A stretch of DNA of 19,796 nucleotides from RECO01 sp050485385 (GTDB taxonomy: Bacteria > Pseudomonadota > Alphaproteobacteria > Geminicoccales > Geminicoccaceae), in contig JBJHBG010000095.1 of assembly GCA_050485385.1 (NCBI GenBank), positions 1 to 19,796 of the forward strand, given 5' to 3'. The notes beneath the pieces are model-generated. The model was given only the letters and a program-made list of their open reading frames with translations, had not been told where the DNA came from and did no database searches. Position 1 is the first letter of the stretch. Each line of letters starts with the position of its first letter. Shown here one piece after another: positions 8,044-14,869 of this stretch. Position numbers and translations under genes: made by a program.

Positions 8044-9014
8044 CGGTCCGAACCTGAAGGGGAGGCCGCGTCGAGCGGCGGCAGGGTGGCGAGGCGACGG
8101 CGAGCCTCGGCACAATCGAGCGCCATTTGTGCCTTGAGCCCTTCCACGCCGTCAAAGTTTCTTTCGTCACGCAGGAACGCATCGAAGGCGAGCCGGACGC
8201 GGTGGCCGTAGAGATCGACGTCACGGTCGAACAGGTAGGTCTCCAGCCTGAGATCCTGGCCCTGGAACACCGGCCGCCAGCCGAGATTGGTGGCACCCGG
8301 CGCCCAGTCGCCCGCCGGCAGCCTGAGGCGCGTGGCGTAGACGCCGGTACGCGGCAGCAGGAGGCGGCGGCCGACGGGGCGGAGATTGGCCGTCGGATAG
8401 CCCAGCGTGCGGCCGATCCGGTCTCCCGCCACGACGACCGCGTCGAGCTGATAGGGCCGCCCCAACAGCCGCGCCGCCACCTCGGGCTCGCCGTCGGCGA
8501 GCGCTCGACGGATGCGGGTGGAACTGACCGGCGCGCCATCGACGGCGAAGGGAGCGACCGCATCGCTGCCGAAGCCGTGGGTGCGGCCGAGTGCCGCCAG
8601 GAGTTCGGTGTCGCCCTGGCGGCGATGGCCGAAGCGGAAACCCTCGCCCACGGCGACGTGGCGCACGCCGAGCCCCCGGACCAGCACGTCGAGGACGAAG
8701 GCCGCAGCCGGCGACTGCCGGAGCGCGTCGTCGAAGCGCACCACGTAGAGCCGTTCGACGCCCAGATCGCGGAGCCGCTCGATCCGCAGGCGGAAGCCGC
8801 CGAGCCGCTCCGGCGCGCCGGTGGGGTCGAAGAACTCGCGCGGATGCGGACGGAAGGTGACGACGCCGAGGGGCGCTCTCAGCGCCGCGGCCGCCTTGCG
8901 CGCCCGCTCGATCACGGCCGCGTGGCCGCGATGGACGCCGTCGAAATTGCCCAGCGCCACGGCAGCGCCGCGGGCCGCGTCGGGCACGCGGCGATGACCC
9001 CTGACGATCAGCAT
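8040..9014 (-). CDS. ribF: Bifunctional riboflavin kinase / FAD synthetase
   Basis: RibF makes FMN from riboflavin and then FAD from FMN. The 324-residue protein has both domains. The N-terminal FMN adenylyltransferase carries LGNFDGVHRGH at residues 21-31 (the HxGH-type nucleotide-binding motif) and SSTRIR at 164-169. The C-terminal riboflavin kinase carries GRTLGYPTAN at 201-210. ATG 9014 is preferred over a TTG at 9032 because it places the usual MLIVRG directly before the nucleotide-binding domain. It overlaps ileS by four bases at its 3' end. It begins 49 bases after the ipdC stop, so it could be read from the ipdC promoter or from its own. A TTGACA at 9049-9044 on this strand lacks a convincing -10 box. 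Confidence 0.97.
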   Translation of the reverse strand: MLIVRGHRRVPDAARGAAVALGNFDGVHRGHAAVIERARKAAAALRAPLGVVTFRPHPREFFDPTGAPERLGGFRLRIERLRDLGVERLYVVRFDDALRQSPAAAFVLDVLVRGLGVRHVAVGEGFRFGHRRQGDTELLAALGRTHGFGSDAVAPFAVDGAPVSSTRIRRALADGEPEVAARLLGRPYQLDAVVVAGDRIGRTLGYPTANLRPVGRRLLLPRTGVYATRLRLPAGDWAPGATNLGWRPVFQGQDLRLETYLFDRDVDLYGHRVRLAFDAFLRDERNFDGVEGLKAQMALDCAEARRRLATLPPLDAASPSGSDR

Positions 9015-9063
9015 GGCGCCCGCGTGCCACAAGCCCCAGGGCCTGTCAAAGCGAAGCGGCAGC

Positions 9064-10686
9064 TCAGGCGTTGGCGTGCAGCCGCTTCACGCCGGCAACG
9101 AAGCGTTCGAGCGTGCGGCTGAGCTGGCCCCTGGGGTAGACCGCCTGGACGAGTTGGAACCGGCCGCGGGTGGCGGCGGCCGTGGCGAGCGCCGCCTGGA
9201 GTTCCGCCCGGGTCGTCGCCCGGTAGCCGTCGCCGCCGAGCGCCGGGGCGATGTCGGCGAAGCGCCACTCGTCGAGGTCGTTGAAGGCGCTCTCCGGCTG
9301 AAAGCAGCGGAGCATCTCCCAGCTCCGGTTGTCGAAGACGACGACCACGGGATCGATGCCGAGCTTGCGGCAGTTGCCCAGCTCCCAGCCGGTCATCTGG
9401 AACGCACCGTCGCCGACCAGGATCAAGACGCGCTCGCCGCTCGCGACCTGCAGGCCGATGCCGGCCGGCACGCCGAAGCCCATCCCGGCGTAGTAGCCGG
9501 GGGCGACCAGGGCCGATGGTACCAGGTCCATGGCCGTGAACAGGCAATCGCCCATGTCGGCCGCGACCGGCATCGGGCCGTTGGCGGCGAAGAGGTCGTT
9601 GATCGCGGTGGCGATGTCCTGCGGGTGGATCGGCGCATCGTCGGCGATCAGCCCCGTCGGCGGCGCCGGCGCCGGCCTCGCCTTGGAGCCGCGGTTCCGC
9701 GGCGCCCTGGCCAACAGCGCGTCGACGAAGGCGTCGAGCGGAACGTCCGGATAGACGTGATGGCCCGGATGCACCGCCCGGTCGATGGCGCGGATGGTGC
9801 GCTTGAGGTCGAGATTGCCGGCGGCGACGCCGAAATTCGTGTCGGAGAGGATGACGCCCAAAAGCAGCAGCGCATCGGCGCCTTCGACCAGGGCGGTGAC
9901 TTCGGGATCGCCGGCAACGCCCAGATAGGTGCCGGCGAGCGGCACGTCGGCGCCCGCCAACAAACCCCGGCCCATGAACGACGTGACCACCGGCAGGCCG
10001 AGCCGCCGCGCCAGCGTCGCCACCTTGGCCTCGAGTCCGTAGCGCCTGACCTCGACGCCGACCATGAGCACGGGCGAGGCGGCGCGGGCGAGGCGGTCCC
10101 TGACCTCGTCGGCGCAGGCGGCAACCGCCTCGGGATCGGCCGGCGTCGCCGTGAAGGGCGGCACCGGGGCGACGTCGACCGCGACCATGTCGCGCGGCAG
10201 CTCCAGGTAGACCGGGCGCGCCTGCTCGCGGGCGGCGGTGAGCACGCGGCGGATCTCGGCCGTCGCGGTCGTCGGATCGTCGAGCCGGGCCTGGGCGCAG
10301 GTGATCTCGCGGAAGACGCGGAACTGGCTGTCGAGCCGCGGCCCCTGGTGATGGAGCAACAGGCCGGAGGCGCTCTCCGCCCGCGCCGGCGCGCCCGAGA
10401 GCACCACCACCGGCGATTTCTCGGCATAGGCGCCGGCGATGGCGTTGACCAAGTTGAAGGCGCCGGCACCGTAGGTCACGGCCGCCACGCCGAGGGTGGA
10501 GCGGAAGCGCGCGGCGGCATCGGCGGCGAAGCCCACGCCCGGCTCGTGGCTGAGGGTGTGGAGCGGCAGGATGCCGGTCTCCTCGACGATCCGGAAATAG
10601 GGCAGGGCGAAGTCGCCGGGAATGCCGAACACCTCGCGCGCGCCGTCGTCGCGAAGGGCCAGGAGCAACGCTTCGGTCAGCCGCAT
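9064..10686 (-). CDS. ipdC: Phenylpyruvate/indolepyruvate decarboxylase (thiamine-diphosphate enzyme)
   Basis: This 540-residue cytoplasmic enzyme is predicted to decarboxylate phenylpyruvate or indole-3-pyruvate to the aldehyde, the key step toward phenylacetic acid and indole-3-acetic acid (auxin). It has the three-part ThDP fold: a pyrimidine-binding domain with the activating Glu48 (LSHEPGVGFAADA), the decarboxylase His pair at 112-113 (LLLHHQG), a central domain, and the cofactor motif starting VGDGAFQMTGWELGN at 424, with GDG at 425-427 and Asn453. Residues 1-130 and 376-470 match my recollection of Azospirillum brasilense IpdC (PPDC) almost block for block. That makes this more likely than pyruvate decarboxylase or acetolactate synthase. 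ATG 10686 is chosen over 10722 because MRLTEALL aligns with the Azospirillum N terminus and GGGAG sits 6 bases upstream. An inverted repeat covers that site. Confidence 0.92.
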   Translation of the reverse strand: MRLTEALLLALRDDGAREVFGIPGDFALPYFRIVEETGILPLHTLSHEPGVGFAADAAARFRSTLGVAAVTYGAGAFNLVNAIAGAYAEKSPVVVLSGAPARAESASGLLLHHQGPRLDSQFRVFREITCAQARLDDPTTATAEIRRVLTAAREQARPVYLELPRDMVAVDVAPVPPFTATPADPEAVAACADEVRDRLARAASPVLMVGVEVRRYGLEAKVATLARRLGLPVVTSFMGRGLLAGADVPLAGTYLGVAGDPEVTALVEGADALLLLGVILSDTNFGVAAGNLDLKRTIRAIDRAVHPGHHVYPDVPLDAFVDALLARAPRNRGSKARPAPAPPTGLIADDAPIHPQDIATAINDLFAANGPMPVAADMGDCLFTAMDLVPSALVAPGYYAGMGFGVPAGIGLQVASGERVLILVGDGAFQMTGWELGNCRKLGIDPVVVVFDNRSWEMLRCFQPESAFNDLDEWRFADIAPALGGDGYRATTRAELQAALATAAATRGRFQLVQAVYPRGQLSRTLERFVAGVKRLHANA

Positions 10687-10688
10687 CG

Positions 10689-10716
10689 CCGTCTCCCGCG
10701 CGGGTGCCGGAGACGG
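10689..10716 (-). promoter_or_regulatory. Inverted repeat over the ipdC ribosome-binding site
   Basis: A perfect 8-bp inverted repeat, CCGTCTCC and GGAGACGG with a 12-base loop, ends two bases before the ipdC ATG. In the mRNA it would form a GC-rich hairpin whose 3' arm contains the GGAG of the Shine-Dalgarno. It could equally be a DNA operator dyad. The repeat is seen directly. A regulatory function is inferred. Confidence 0.4.
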
Positions 10717-10757
10717 GACCATGCCCGGTGCGGCAGCGCGAGGGAAGGGCCGGCCGG

Positions 10758-10832
10758 TGGTGCGGGCGGAAGGGATCGAACCTCCGACACCGGCGGTGTA
10801 AACGCCGTGCTCTACCGCTGAGCTACGCCCGC
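10758..10832 (-). tRNA. tRNA-Val (anticodon UAC)
   Basis: The minus strand folds as a complete cloverleaf of 75 bases including an encoded CCA. The acceptor arms are GCGGGCG and CGCCCGC, the D arm is GCTC/GAGC with a 7-base loop, and the anticodon stem is CGGCG/CGCCG with loop TTTACAC, giving anticodon TAC. The T arm has the TTCGATC loop and the discriminator base is A. It reads valine GUA (and by wobble GUG) codons. It points away from tRNA-Asp and toward ipdC, whose start is 71 bases downstream. Confidence 0.96.
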
Positions 10833-10841
10833 CAGCGCTCG

Positions 10842-10870
10842 GAGGTAGACCCGATCCCGCGCCGGCTCAA
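10842..10870 (-). promoter_or_regulatory. Possible sigma-70-type promoter for tRNA-Val
   Basis: On the minus strand TTGAGC (10870-10865) and TACCTC (10847-10842) are separated by 17 bases, and transcription would begin within a few bases of the tRNA 5' end. The -35 is fair and the -10 is poor, so this is a placement-based guess. It could also drive ipdC by read-through, since no terminator is seen after the tRNA. Confidence 0.35.
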
Positions 10871-10897
10871 GTCTCTCGCTTGCGGGCGACGTCGTGC

Positions 10898-10926
10898 TTG
10901 ACAGGGCGGGGCCATCTGCCTATCGA
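10898..10926 (+). promoter_or_regulatory. Sigma-70-type promoter for tRNA-Asp
   Basis: A perfect TTGACA at 10898-10903 is followed after exactly 17 bases by TATCGA at 10921-10926. The expected start near 10933 lies about 8 bases before the tRNA-Asp 5' end, the usual geometry for a stable-RNA promoter. The -10 hexamer matches only half of the consensus. Confidence 0.7.
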
Positions 10927-10940
10927 ACCGGCTCTCCAAT

Positions 10941-11017
10941 GGGGGTGTAGCTCAGTCGGTTAGAGCGCTGGCCTGTCACGCCAGAGGCCGCGGGTTCGAG
11001 TCCCGTCACTCCCGCCA
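10941..11017 (+). tRNA. tRNA-Asp (anticodon GUC)
   Basis: This is a complete 77-base tRNA with encoded CCA. The acceptor arms are GGGGGTG and CACTCCC (one G-U pair), the D arm is GCTC/GAGC with a 9-base loop, and the anticodon stem CTGGC/GCCAG encloses CTGTCAC, giving anticodon GTC. The T arm is GCGGG/CCCGT with the TTCGAGT loop, and discriminator G73 is the Asp identity base. It is followed after 25 bases by the convergent end of the small secreted-protein gene. No hairpin plus T-run terminator is visible after it. Confidence 0.97.
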
Positions 11018-11042
11018 ACTCTTTGCATCGCCGTCACGAACC

Positions 11043-11363
11043 TCAGCGCGGCCGGAACCGTTCGAGCGGCGCCGGGGTCGGCTGGATGCCGCGCAGGCGG
11101 CCGTCGCTGTCCCTGAGCGTGCTGCCGCTACCGCTGCCACCGGGGTTCGGGCGGACCGAGCCGGTGGCCCTGCCGTCGGGCTCGCGCAGCACCGAGCCGT
11201 CGCTGGAGCCCGCGGCCCGGCCGTCGCTGTCGCGGGCCACGTCGCGCTCGGGTGCGGTCGGCAAGGCCGGCAGGTCGAGGGGGCGCTGGAGGGTGGTCTC
11301 GGCGGCAACGCCGGCCGAAACCAGTCCGAGTGCGAGGACGAGGGCATACCCAGATGGTCGCAT
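11043..11363 (-). CDS. Small secreted repeat-containing protein of unknown function
   Basis: I do not recognise this 106-residue protein. Residues 1-22 form a signal peptide (hydrophobic ALVLALGLVSAG, then VAAE), so it should be exported. The mature part is hydrophilic and rich in Arg, Gly, Ser, Asp and Pro. It holds three copies of Arg-Asp/Glu-x-Asp-Gly-Arg-x-x-Gly, starting 16 and then 24 residues apart, with a GSGSGS linker between the second and third. It ends in a Pro/Arg-rich tail. The start is decided by the ribosome-binding site: AAGGAG directly touches the first ATG (11369) but is 6 bases from the ATG at 11363, which I therefore prefer. It is transcribed away from nuoA and converges on tRNA-Asp. 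The plus strand is also open here, but the signal peptide, repeats and Shine-Dalgarno favour this reading. Function cannot be inferred. Confidence 0.72.
   Translation of the reverse strand: MRPSGYALVLALGLVSAGVAAETTLQRPLDLPALPTAPERDVARDSDGRAAGSSDGSVLREPDGRATGSVRPNPGGSGSGSTLRDSDGRLRGIQPTPAPLERFRPR
11072..11240 (-). repeat. Imperfect internal coding repeats (three copies)
   Basis: The DNA for the three R-D/E-x-D-G-R units of the small secreted protein is itself repetitive. On the plus strand CCGTCGCTGTC begins at both 11101 and 11221, and a diverged copy, CCGTCGGGCTC, begins at 11173. This suggests growth by tandem duplication followed by divergence. The boundaries are approximate. Confidence 0.55.
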
Positions 11364-11455
11364 CGCCATCTCCTTCGAATGCTTCCACATAAGGACCGCG
11401 AATGGCCGCGGCTCCTGGAGCCCGAGCGGCGCAGTGGTTCGTGCCCGCCTCGATC

Positions 11456-11484
11456 TTGCAGCTTGGATGTGGGGCCGGTACCTA
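11456..11484 (+). promoter_or_regulatory. Weak candidate promoter for the nuo operon
   Basis: TTGCAG (11456-11461) and TACCTA (11479-11484) are 17 bases apart within the 173-bp gap between the small secreted-protein gene and nuoA. They are the best sigma-70-like pair I find there, but each hexamer matches only about half of the consensus. Transcription would begin about 45 bases before nuoA. The call depends on position as much as sequence. Confidence 0.3.
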
Positions 11485-11498
11485 GGCGCGCAACCGTC

Positions 11499-11517
11499 CG
11501 GGCGCTTCCGGTGCCCG
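11499..11517 (+). promoter_or_regulatory. Hairpin in the nuo leader
   Basis: CGGGCGC and GTGCCCG pair with one G-U across a 5-base loop, just upstream of the nuoA Shine-Dalgarno GAGGGG (11524-11529). If the candidate promoter is right, this hairpin is near the 5' end of the nuo mRNA and could stabilise it. It is not followed by T residues, so it is not a terminator. A function is inferred only. Confidence 0.3.
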
Positions 11518-11536
11518 AGCTTCGAGGGGTGAAGCC

Positions 11537-11893
11537 GTGCTGCAGGACTACCTGCCGATCCTGATCTTCCTCGCGATCGCCGTGGCGCTCGCCGGCATCA
11601 TCATGGTCGCGACCCTGGTGGTGGCGCGGCAGCGGCCCGACGCCGACAAGCTCTCGCCCTACGAATGCGGCTTCGAGGCGTTCGAGGACGCCCGGGGACG
11701 GTTCGACGTGCGCTTCTATCTGGTGGCGATTTTGTTCATCATCTTCGACCTCGAAGTGGCCTTCCTGTTCCCGTGGGCGGTGTCTCTGGGCGAGATCGGC
11801 CTCTACGGCTGGCTCTCGATGATGCTGTTCCTCGGCGTGCTGACGGTGGGCTTCGTCTACGAGTGGAAGAAGGGAGCGCTCGAATGGGAATGA
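11537..11893 (+). CDS. nuoA: NADH-quinone oxidoreductase subunit A
   Basis: This is a small inner-membrane subunit of complex I (118 residues, ND3 homologue) with three hydrophobic segments. The loop after the first helix carries KLSPYECGFEAFED, the ND3 hallmark with its conserved Cys, near residues 36-49. The second helix contains FDLEVAFLFPWA, also strongly conserved. It starts with GTG at 11537, supported by GAGGGG with 7-base spacing. It is the first gene of the operon and its end overlaps the nuoB start by 10 bases. Proton pumping involves the NuoA-NuoH-NuoJ-NuoK part of the membrane arm near the quinone channel. Confidence 0.98.
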   Translation: MLQDYLPILIFLAIAVALAGIIMVATLVVARQRPDADKLSPYECGFEAFEDARGRFDVRFYLVAILFIIFDLEVAFLFPWAVSLGEIGLYGWLSMMLFLGVLTVGFVYEWKKGALEWE

Positions 11894-12435
11894 GCACGAC
11901 CGGCACCGCCTTGGCCCGCGACCCGGCGACGGGCCGTGCACCCGACCGCCTGTTCGAGGCGGTCGACGACGGGCTGAGGGACAAGGGTTTCTTCGTCACC
12001 AACCTCACCAACCTCGTGACCTGGGCGCGGGCGTCGTCGATGTGGCCGATGACGTTCGGCCTCGCCTGCTGCGCCGTCGAGATGATGCACACGGCGGCAA
12101 GCCGCTACGATTTGGACCGCTACGGCGTGGTGTTCCGGCCGAGCCCGCGCCAGTCGGACGTGATGATCGTCGCCGGCACGCTCTGCAACAAGATGGCGCC
12201 GGCGCTGCGCAAGGTGTACGACCAGATGGCGGAGCCGCGCTACGTGCTCTCCATGGGCTCCTGCGCCAATGGCGGCGGCTACTACCACTTCTCCTATTCG
12301 GTGGTGCGCGGCTGCGACCGCATCGTGCCGGTGGACGTCTACGTGCCGGGCTGTCCGCCGACGGCCGAAGCGCTGCTCTACGGCATCCTGCAGTTGCAGA
12401 AAAAGATCCGCCACACCGGCACCATCGATCGCTGA
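11884..12435 (+). CDS. nuoB: NADH-quinone oxidoreductase subunit B
   Basis: NuoB (PSST homologue, 183 residues) holds the terminal iron-sulphur cluster N2, which passes electrons to quinone. The four ligands are visible: the tandem Cys62-Cys63 in LACCAVE, Cys127 in GSCANGGG, and Cys157 in PGCPPTAEALL. Two starts are possible, ATG 11884 and ATG 11890. I prefer 11884 because AGGGAG (11871-11876) is 7 bases from it but 13 from the other. The ATG at 11890 would overlap the nuoA stop as ATGA. A stretch of about 35 residues before FFVTNL is typical of alphaproteobacterial NuoB. Translation is probably coupled to nuoA. Confidence 0.98.
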   Translation: MGMSTTGTALARDPATGRAPDRLFEAVDDGLRDKGFFVTNLTNLVTWARASSMWPMTFGLACCAVEMMHTAASRYDLDRYGVVFRPSPRQSDVMIVAGTLCNKMAPALRKVYDQMAEPRYVLSMGSCANGGGYYHFSYSVVRGCDRIVPVDVYVPGCPPTAEALLYGILQLQKKIRHTGTIDR

Positions 12436-12441
12436 GGTCCC

Positions 12442-13071
12442 ATGCAGAGCCGCTGGCAGGTCGACATCGAGGCGCTTCGGGACGTGGCCGAGGCGTTGAA
12501 CCAACACTTTCCCGACGACGTCGTCGAGACCAGGCTGACGGGCGACGAGCTGACGGTCGAGATTCAGCGCGAGGCCCTGCGCCGCGTCCTGCAATGGCTG
12601 CGGGACGAACCGTCCACGCTGTTCCAGGAACTGGTCGACCTCTGCGGCGTCGACTGGCCGATGCGCGAGCAACGCTTCGACGTCGTCTATCATCTGCTCA
12701 GCCTCAAGCACAATCAGCGGCTCCGGGTGACGCTCGCCACCGACGAGGACACGCCGGTGCCGTCGGCACAGGGCCTGTTTCCCACCGCCGGTTGGTTCGA
12801 GCGCGAGGCGTGGGACATGTACGGTATCCTGTTCGCCGACCACGACGACCTGCGCCGCCTGTTGACGGACTACGGCTTCGAGGGGCATCCGCTGCGCAAG
12901 GACTTTCCGCTCACCGGCCACGTCGAGGTTCGCTACGACGAGGCGCAGAAGCGCGTGATCTACGAGCCGGTCCAGCTCAAGCAGGACTGGCGCAGCTTCG
13001 ACTTCCTCAGCCCGTGGGAAGGGGCATCGAGCCTGCCGGGCGACGAGAAGGCGGACGAGCGCGGCGGCTAG
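12442..13071 (+). CDS. nuoC: NADH-quinone oxidoreductase subunit C
   Basis: NuoC (30-kDa subunit homologue, 209 residues) is a peripheral subunit without cofactors that packs on NuoD and helps form the quinone module. Its signature lies at residues 118-156: WFEREAWDMYGI, then HPLRKDFPL. The N-terminal half is the usual alpha/beta domain (VDLCGVDWP near 65-73). It is a separate gene and not fused to nuoD as in E. coli. GAGG lies 4 bases before the ATG, and only 6 bases separate it from nuoB. The last 20 residues are charged and Gly-rich, as is common for this subunit. Confidence 0.97.
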   Translation: MQSRWQVDIEALRDVAEALNQHFPDDVVETRLTGDELTVEIQREALRRVLQWLRDEPSTLFQELVDLCGVDWPMREQRFDVVYHLLSLKHNQRLRVTLATDEDTPVPSAQGLFPTAGWFEREAWDMYGILFADHDDLRRLLTDYGFEGHPLRKDFPLTGHVEVRYDEAQKRVIYEPVQLKQDWRSFDFLSPWEGASSLPGDEKADERGG

Positions 13072-13099
13072 GCGAGAGCTTCGAGGAGACGACGACGCG

Positions 13100-14281
13100 A
13101 TGGCCACCGATGTGGATATGCGCAGCTTCACCATGAACTTCGGGCCGCAGCACCCGGCGGCCCACGGCGTGCTGCGCCTCGTGCTGGAGCTGGACGGCGA
13201 GGTGGTCGAGCGGGCCGATCCGCACATCGGCCTGTTGCATCGCGGTACCGAGAAGCTGATCGAGTACCGCCCCTACATCCAGTCGATCCCCTATTTCGAC
13301 CGCCTCGACTACACCTCCATGCTGATGCAGGAGCACGCCTACGTGCTCGCCATGGAGAAGCTTCTGGGGTGCGAGGTGCCGGCGCGGGCCTTGTGGATCC
13401 GCACGCTGATGGACGAGATCACGCGGATCGGCAACCACCTCTTGAACATCACGACCATGGCGCTCGACTGCGGCGCGATGACGCCGATGCTCTGGGGCTT
13501 CGAGCATCGCGAGCATACCATGGCGTTCTACGAGCGTCTGACCGGGGCGCGGATGCACGCCAACTACTACCGGCCGGGTGGCGTCAACCGGGACATGCCG
13601 GAGCACTTCGCCGACGACGTCATGGCGTGGACCGGCGAGTTCCTGAAGTTCGTCGACGACATGGAAAGCCTGCTCACCGAGAACCGCATCTTCAAGCAGC
13701 GGACCGTCGACATCGGTCGGGTGACGTTGGACGACGCGCTCGCCTGGGGGTTTTCGGGGCCGATGCTGCGCGCCTCGGGGGCGGCCTGGGACCTCAGAAA
13801 GGCGCAGCCCTACGCCATGTACCAGTTCGTCGACTTCGACATTCCGGTGGGCGAGAACGGCGACTGCTACGATCGCTATCTGGTCCGCGTCGAGGAGATG
13901 CGCCAGTCGGTCAAGATCATCCGGCAGTGTCTCGAGAAGATGCAGCCGGGACCGGTGCGCACCGCGGACAAGAAGATCACGCCGCCGCCGCGCGCCGAGA
14001 TGAAGCGCTCGATGGAAGCGCTCATCCACCACTTCAAGCTCTACACCGAGGGCGTGCACGTGCCGGCGGGCGAGGTCTATGCCGCGGTGGAAAGCGGCAA
14101 GGGCGAGTTCGGCGTCTATCTGGTCTCCGACGGCACCAACAAGCCCTATCGCTGCAAGATCCGCTCCCCCGGCTACGTCCACCTCCAGGCGCTGGACTTC
14201 ATGGGCAAGAAGCACCAGCTCGCCGACATCGTCGCCATCATCGGCTCGCTGGACATCGTCTTCGGGGAGATCGACCGATGA
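13100..14281 (+). CDS. nuoD: NADH-quinone oxidoreductase subunit D
   Basis: NuoD (49-kDa subunit homologue, 393 residues) forms the quinone-binding pocket with NuoB and NuoH. The pocket residues are present: His22 in QHPAAHG and Tyr71 in RLDYTSM, exactly 49 residues apart, as are His38 and Tyr87 in the Thermus protein from memory. It also has HIGLLHRGTEKL at 42-53, the long central helices (GALWxRTLMDEI-like region) and the C-terminal KIRSPGYVHLQAL and DIVFGEIDR end. The family descends from NiFe-hydrogenase large subunits but lacks the metal-binding cysteines, as expected. GAGGAG precedes the start, and the stop overlaps nuoE as ATGA. Confidence 0.98.
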   Translation: MATDVDMRSFTMNFGPQHPAAHGVLRLVLELDGEVVERADPHIGLLHRGTEKLIEYRPYIQSIPYFDRLDYTSMLMQEHAYVLAMEKLLGCEVPARALWIRTLMDEITRIGNHLLNITTMALDCGAMTPMLWGFEHREHTMAFYERLTGARMHANYYRPGGVNRDMPEHFADDVMAWTGEFLKFVDDMESLLTENRIFKQRTVDIGRVTLDDALAWGFSGPMLRASGAAWDLRKAQPYAMYQFVDFDIPVGENGDCYDRYLVRVEEMRQSVKIIRQCLEKMQPGPVRTADKKITPPPRAEMKRSMEALIHHFKLYTEGVHVPAGEVYAAVESGKGEFGVYLVSDGTNKPYRCKIRSPGYVHLQALDFMGKKHQLADIVAIIGSLDIVFGEIDR

Positions 14282-14868
14282 GCGCGATCGCGCCGGACGT
14301 CGCCGAGTTCAAGTTCGACAGGAAGCACGCCGCCGCCGCCAAGAAGGCCGTCGCCAAGTTTCCCGAGGCGCGCAAACAGAGTGCCGTCCTGCCGCTGCTC
14401 CACCTCGCCCAGGCGCAGCACGGCGGCTGGCTGCCCAAGGCCGCCCTCGACTACGTCGCCGACTACCTGGAGATGCCGCGCATCCGGGTCTACGAGGTCG
14501 CGTCCTTCTACGACATGTTCAACACCGAGCCGACCGCGCCCTGCCAGATCCGCGTCTGCACGACGACGCCCTGCTGGCTGATGGGCTCGGACCGCATCGT
14601 CGAGGCGTGCGAACGGGCGCTGGGCTGCAAGGTCGGCGAGAACAGCGAGGACGGCCGCTTCTATCTGCGCGAGTTCGAGTGCCTGGGGGCTTGCGTCAAC
14701 GCGCCGATGATGTGGATCGACGACGACTACTACGAGGACCTGACGCCGGAGAAGGCGAGCGAGATCGTCGAGGCCCTGAAGCGGGGCGAGCAGCCGAAGC
14801 CGGGGCCGCAGGGCGACCGCAAGGTGGCGATGCCCGCGGGCGGCAAGACCACGCTGTTGGAGGTCTGA
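14278..14868 (+). CDS. nuoE: NADH-quinone oxidoreductase subunit E
   Basis: NuoE (24-kDa subunit, thioredoxin-like fold, 196 residues) carries the [2Fe-2S] cluster N1a next to the flavin. The ligands are Cys94 and Cys99 (CTTTPC) and Cys135 and Cys139 (ECLGACVNAP). The N-terminal helical bundle and the PRIRVYEVASFYDMF stretch are typical. GGGGAG precedes the start with 8-base spacing. After about residue 165 there is a charged, Pro/Gly-rich tail that is somewhat longer than in E. coli NuoE but common in alphaproteobacteria. No extra open reading frame is inserted before nuoF, unlike in some related operons such as that of Paracoccus. Confidence 0.98.
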   Translation: MSAIAPDVAEFKFDRKHAAAAKKAVAKFPEARKQSAVLPLLHLAQAQHGGWLPKAALDYVADYLEMPRIRVYEVASFYDMFNTEPTAPCQIRVCTTTPCWLMGSDRIVEACERALGCKVGENSEDGRFYLREFECLGACVNAPMMWIDDDYYEDLTPEKASEIVEALKRGEQPKPGPQGDRKVAMPAGGKTTLLEV

Positions 14869-14869
14869 G

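Noticed and set aside
9021..9049. TTGACA and a TGGCAC box between ipdC and ribF, possible sigma-70 or sigma-54 promoter
   Set aside because: With a 17-base spacer the -10 position reads CACGCG, and the TGGCAC is not followed by a -12 TTGC element. Neither forms a convincing promoter.
10733..10757. GGCCGGCC-centred repeat after tRNA-Val, considered as a terminator
   Set aside because: The palindrome leaves no loop and is followed by C-rich sequence rather than T residues.
11023..11532. Plus-strand open frame over the small secreted-protein gene and the nuo leader
   Set aside because: It lacks a ribosome-binding site and would run into nuoA. The minus-strand reading has a signal peptide, repeats and a well-placed Shine-Dalgarno.
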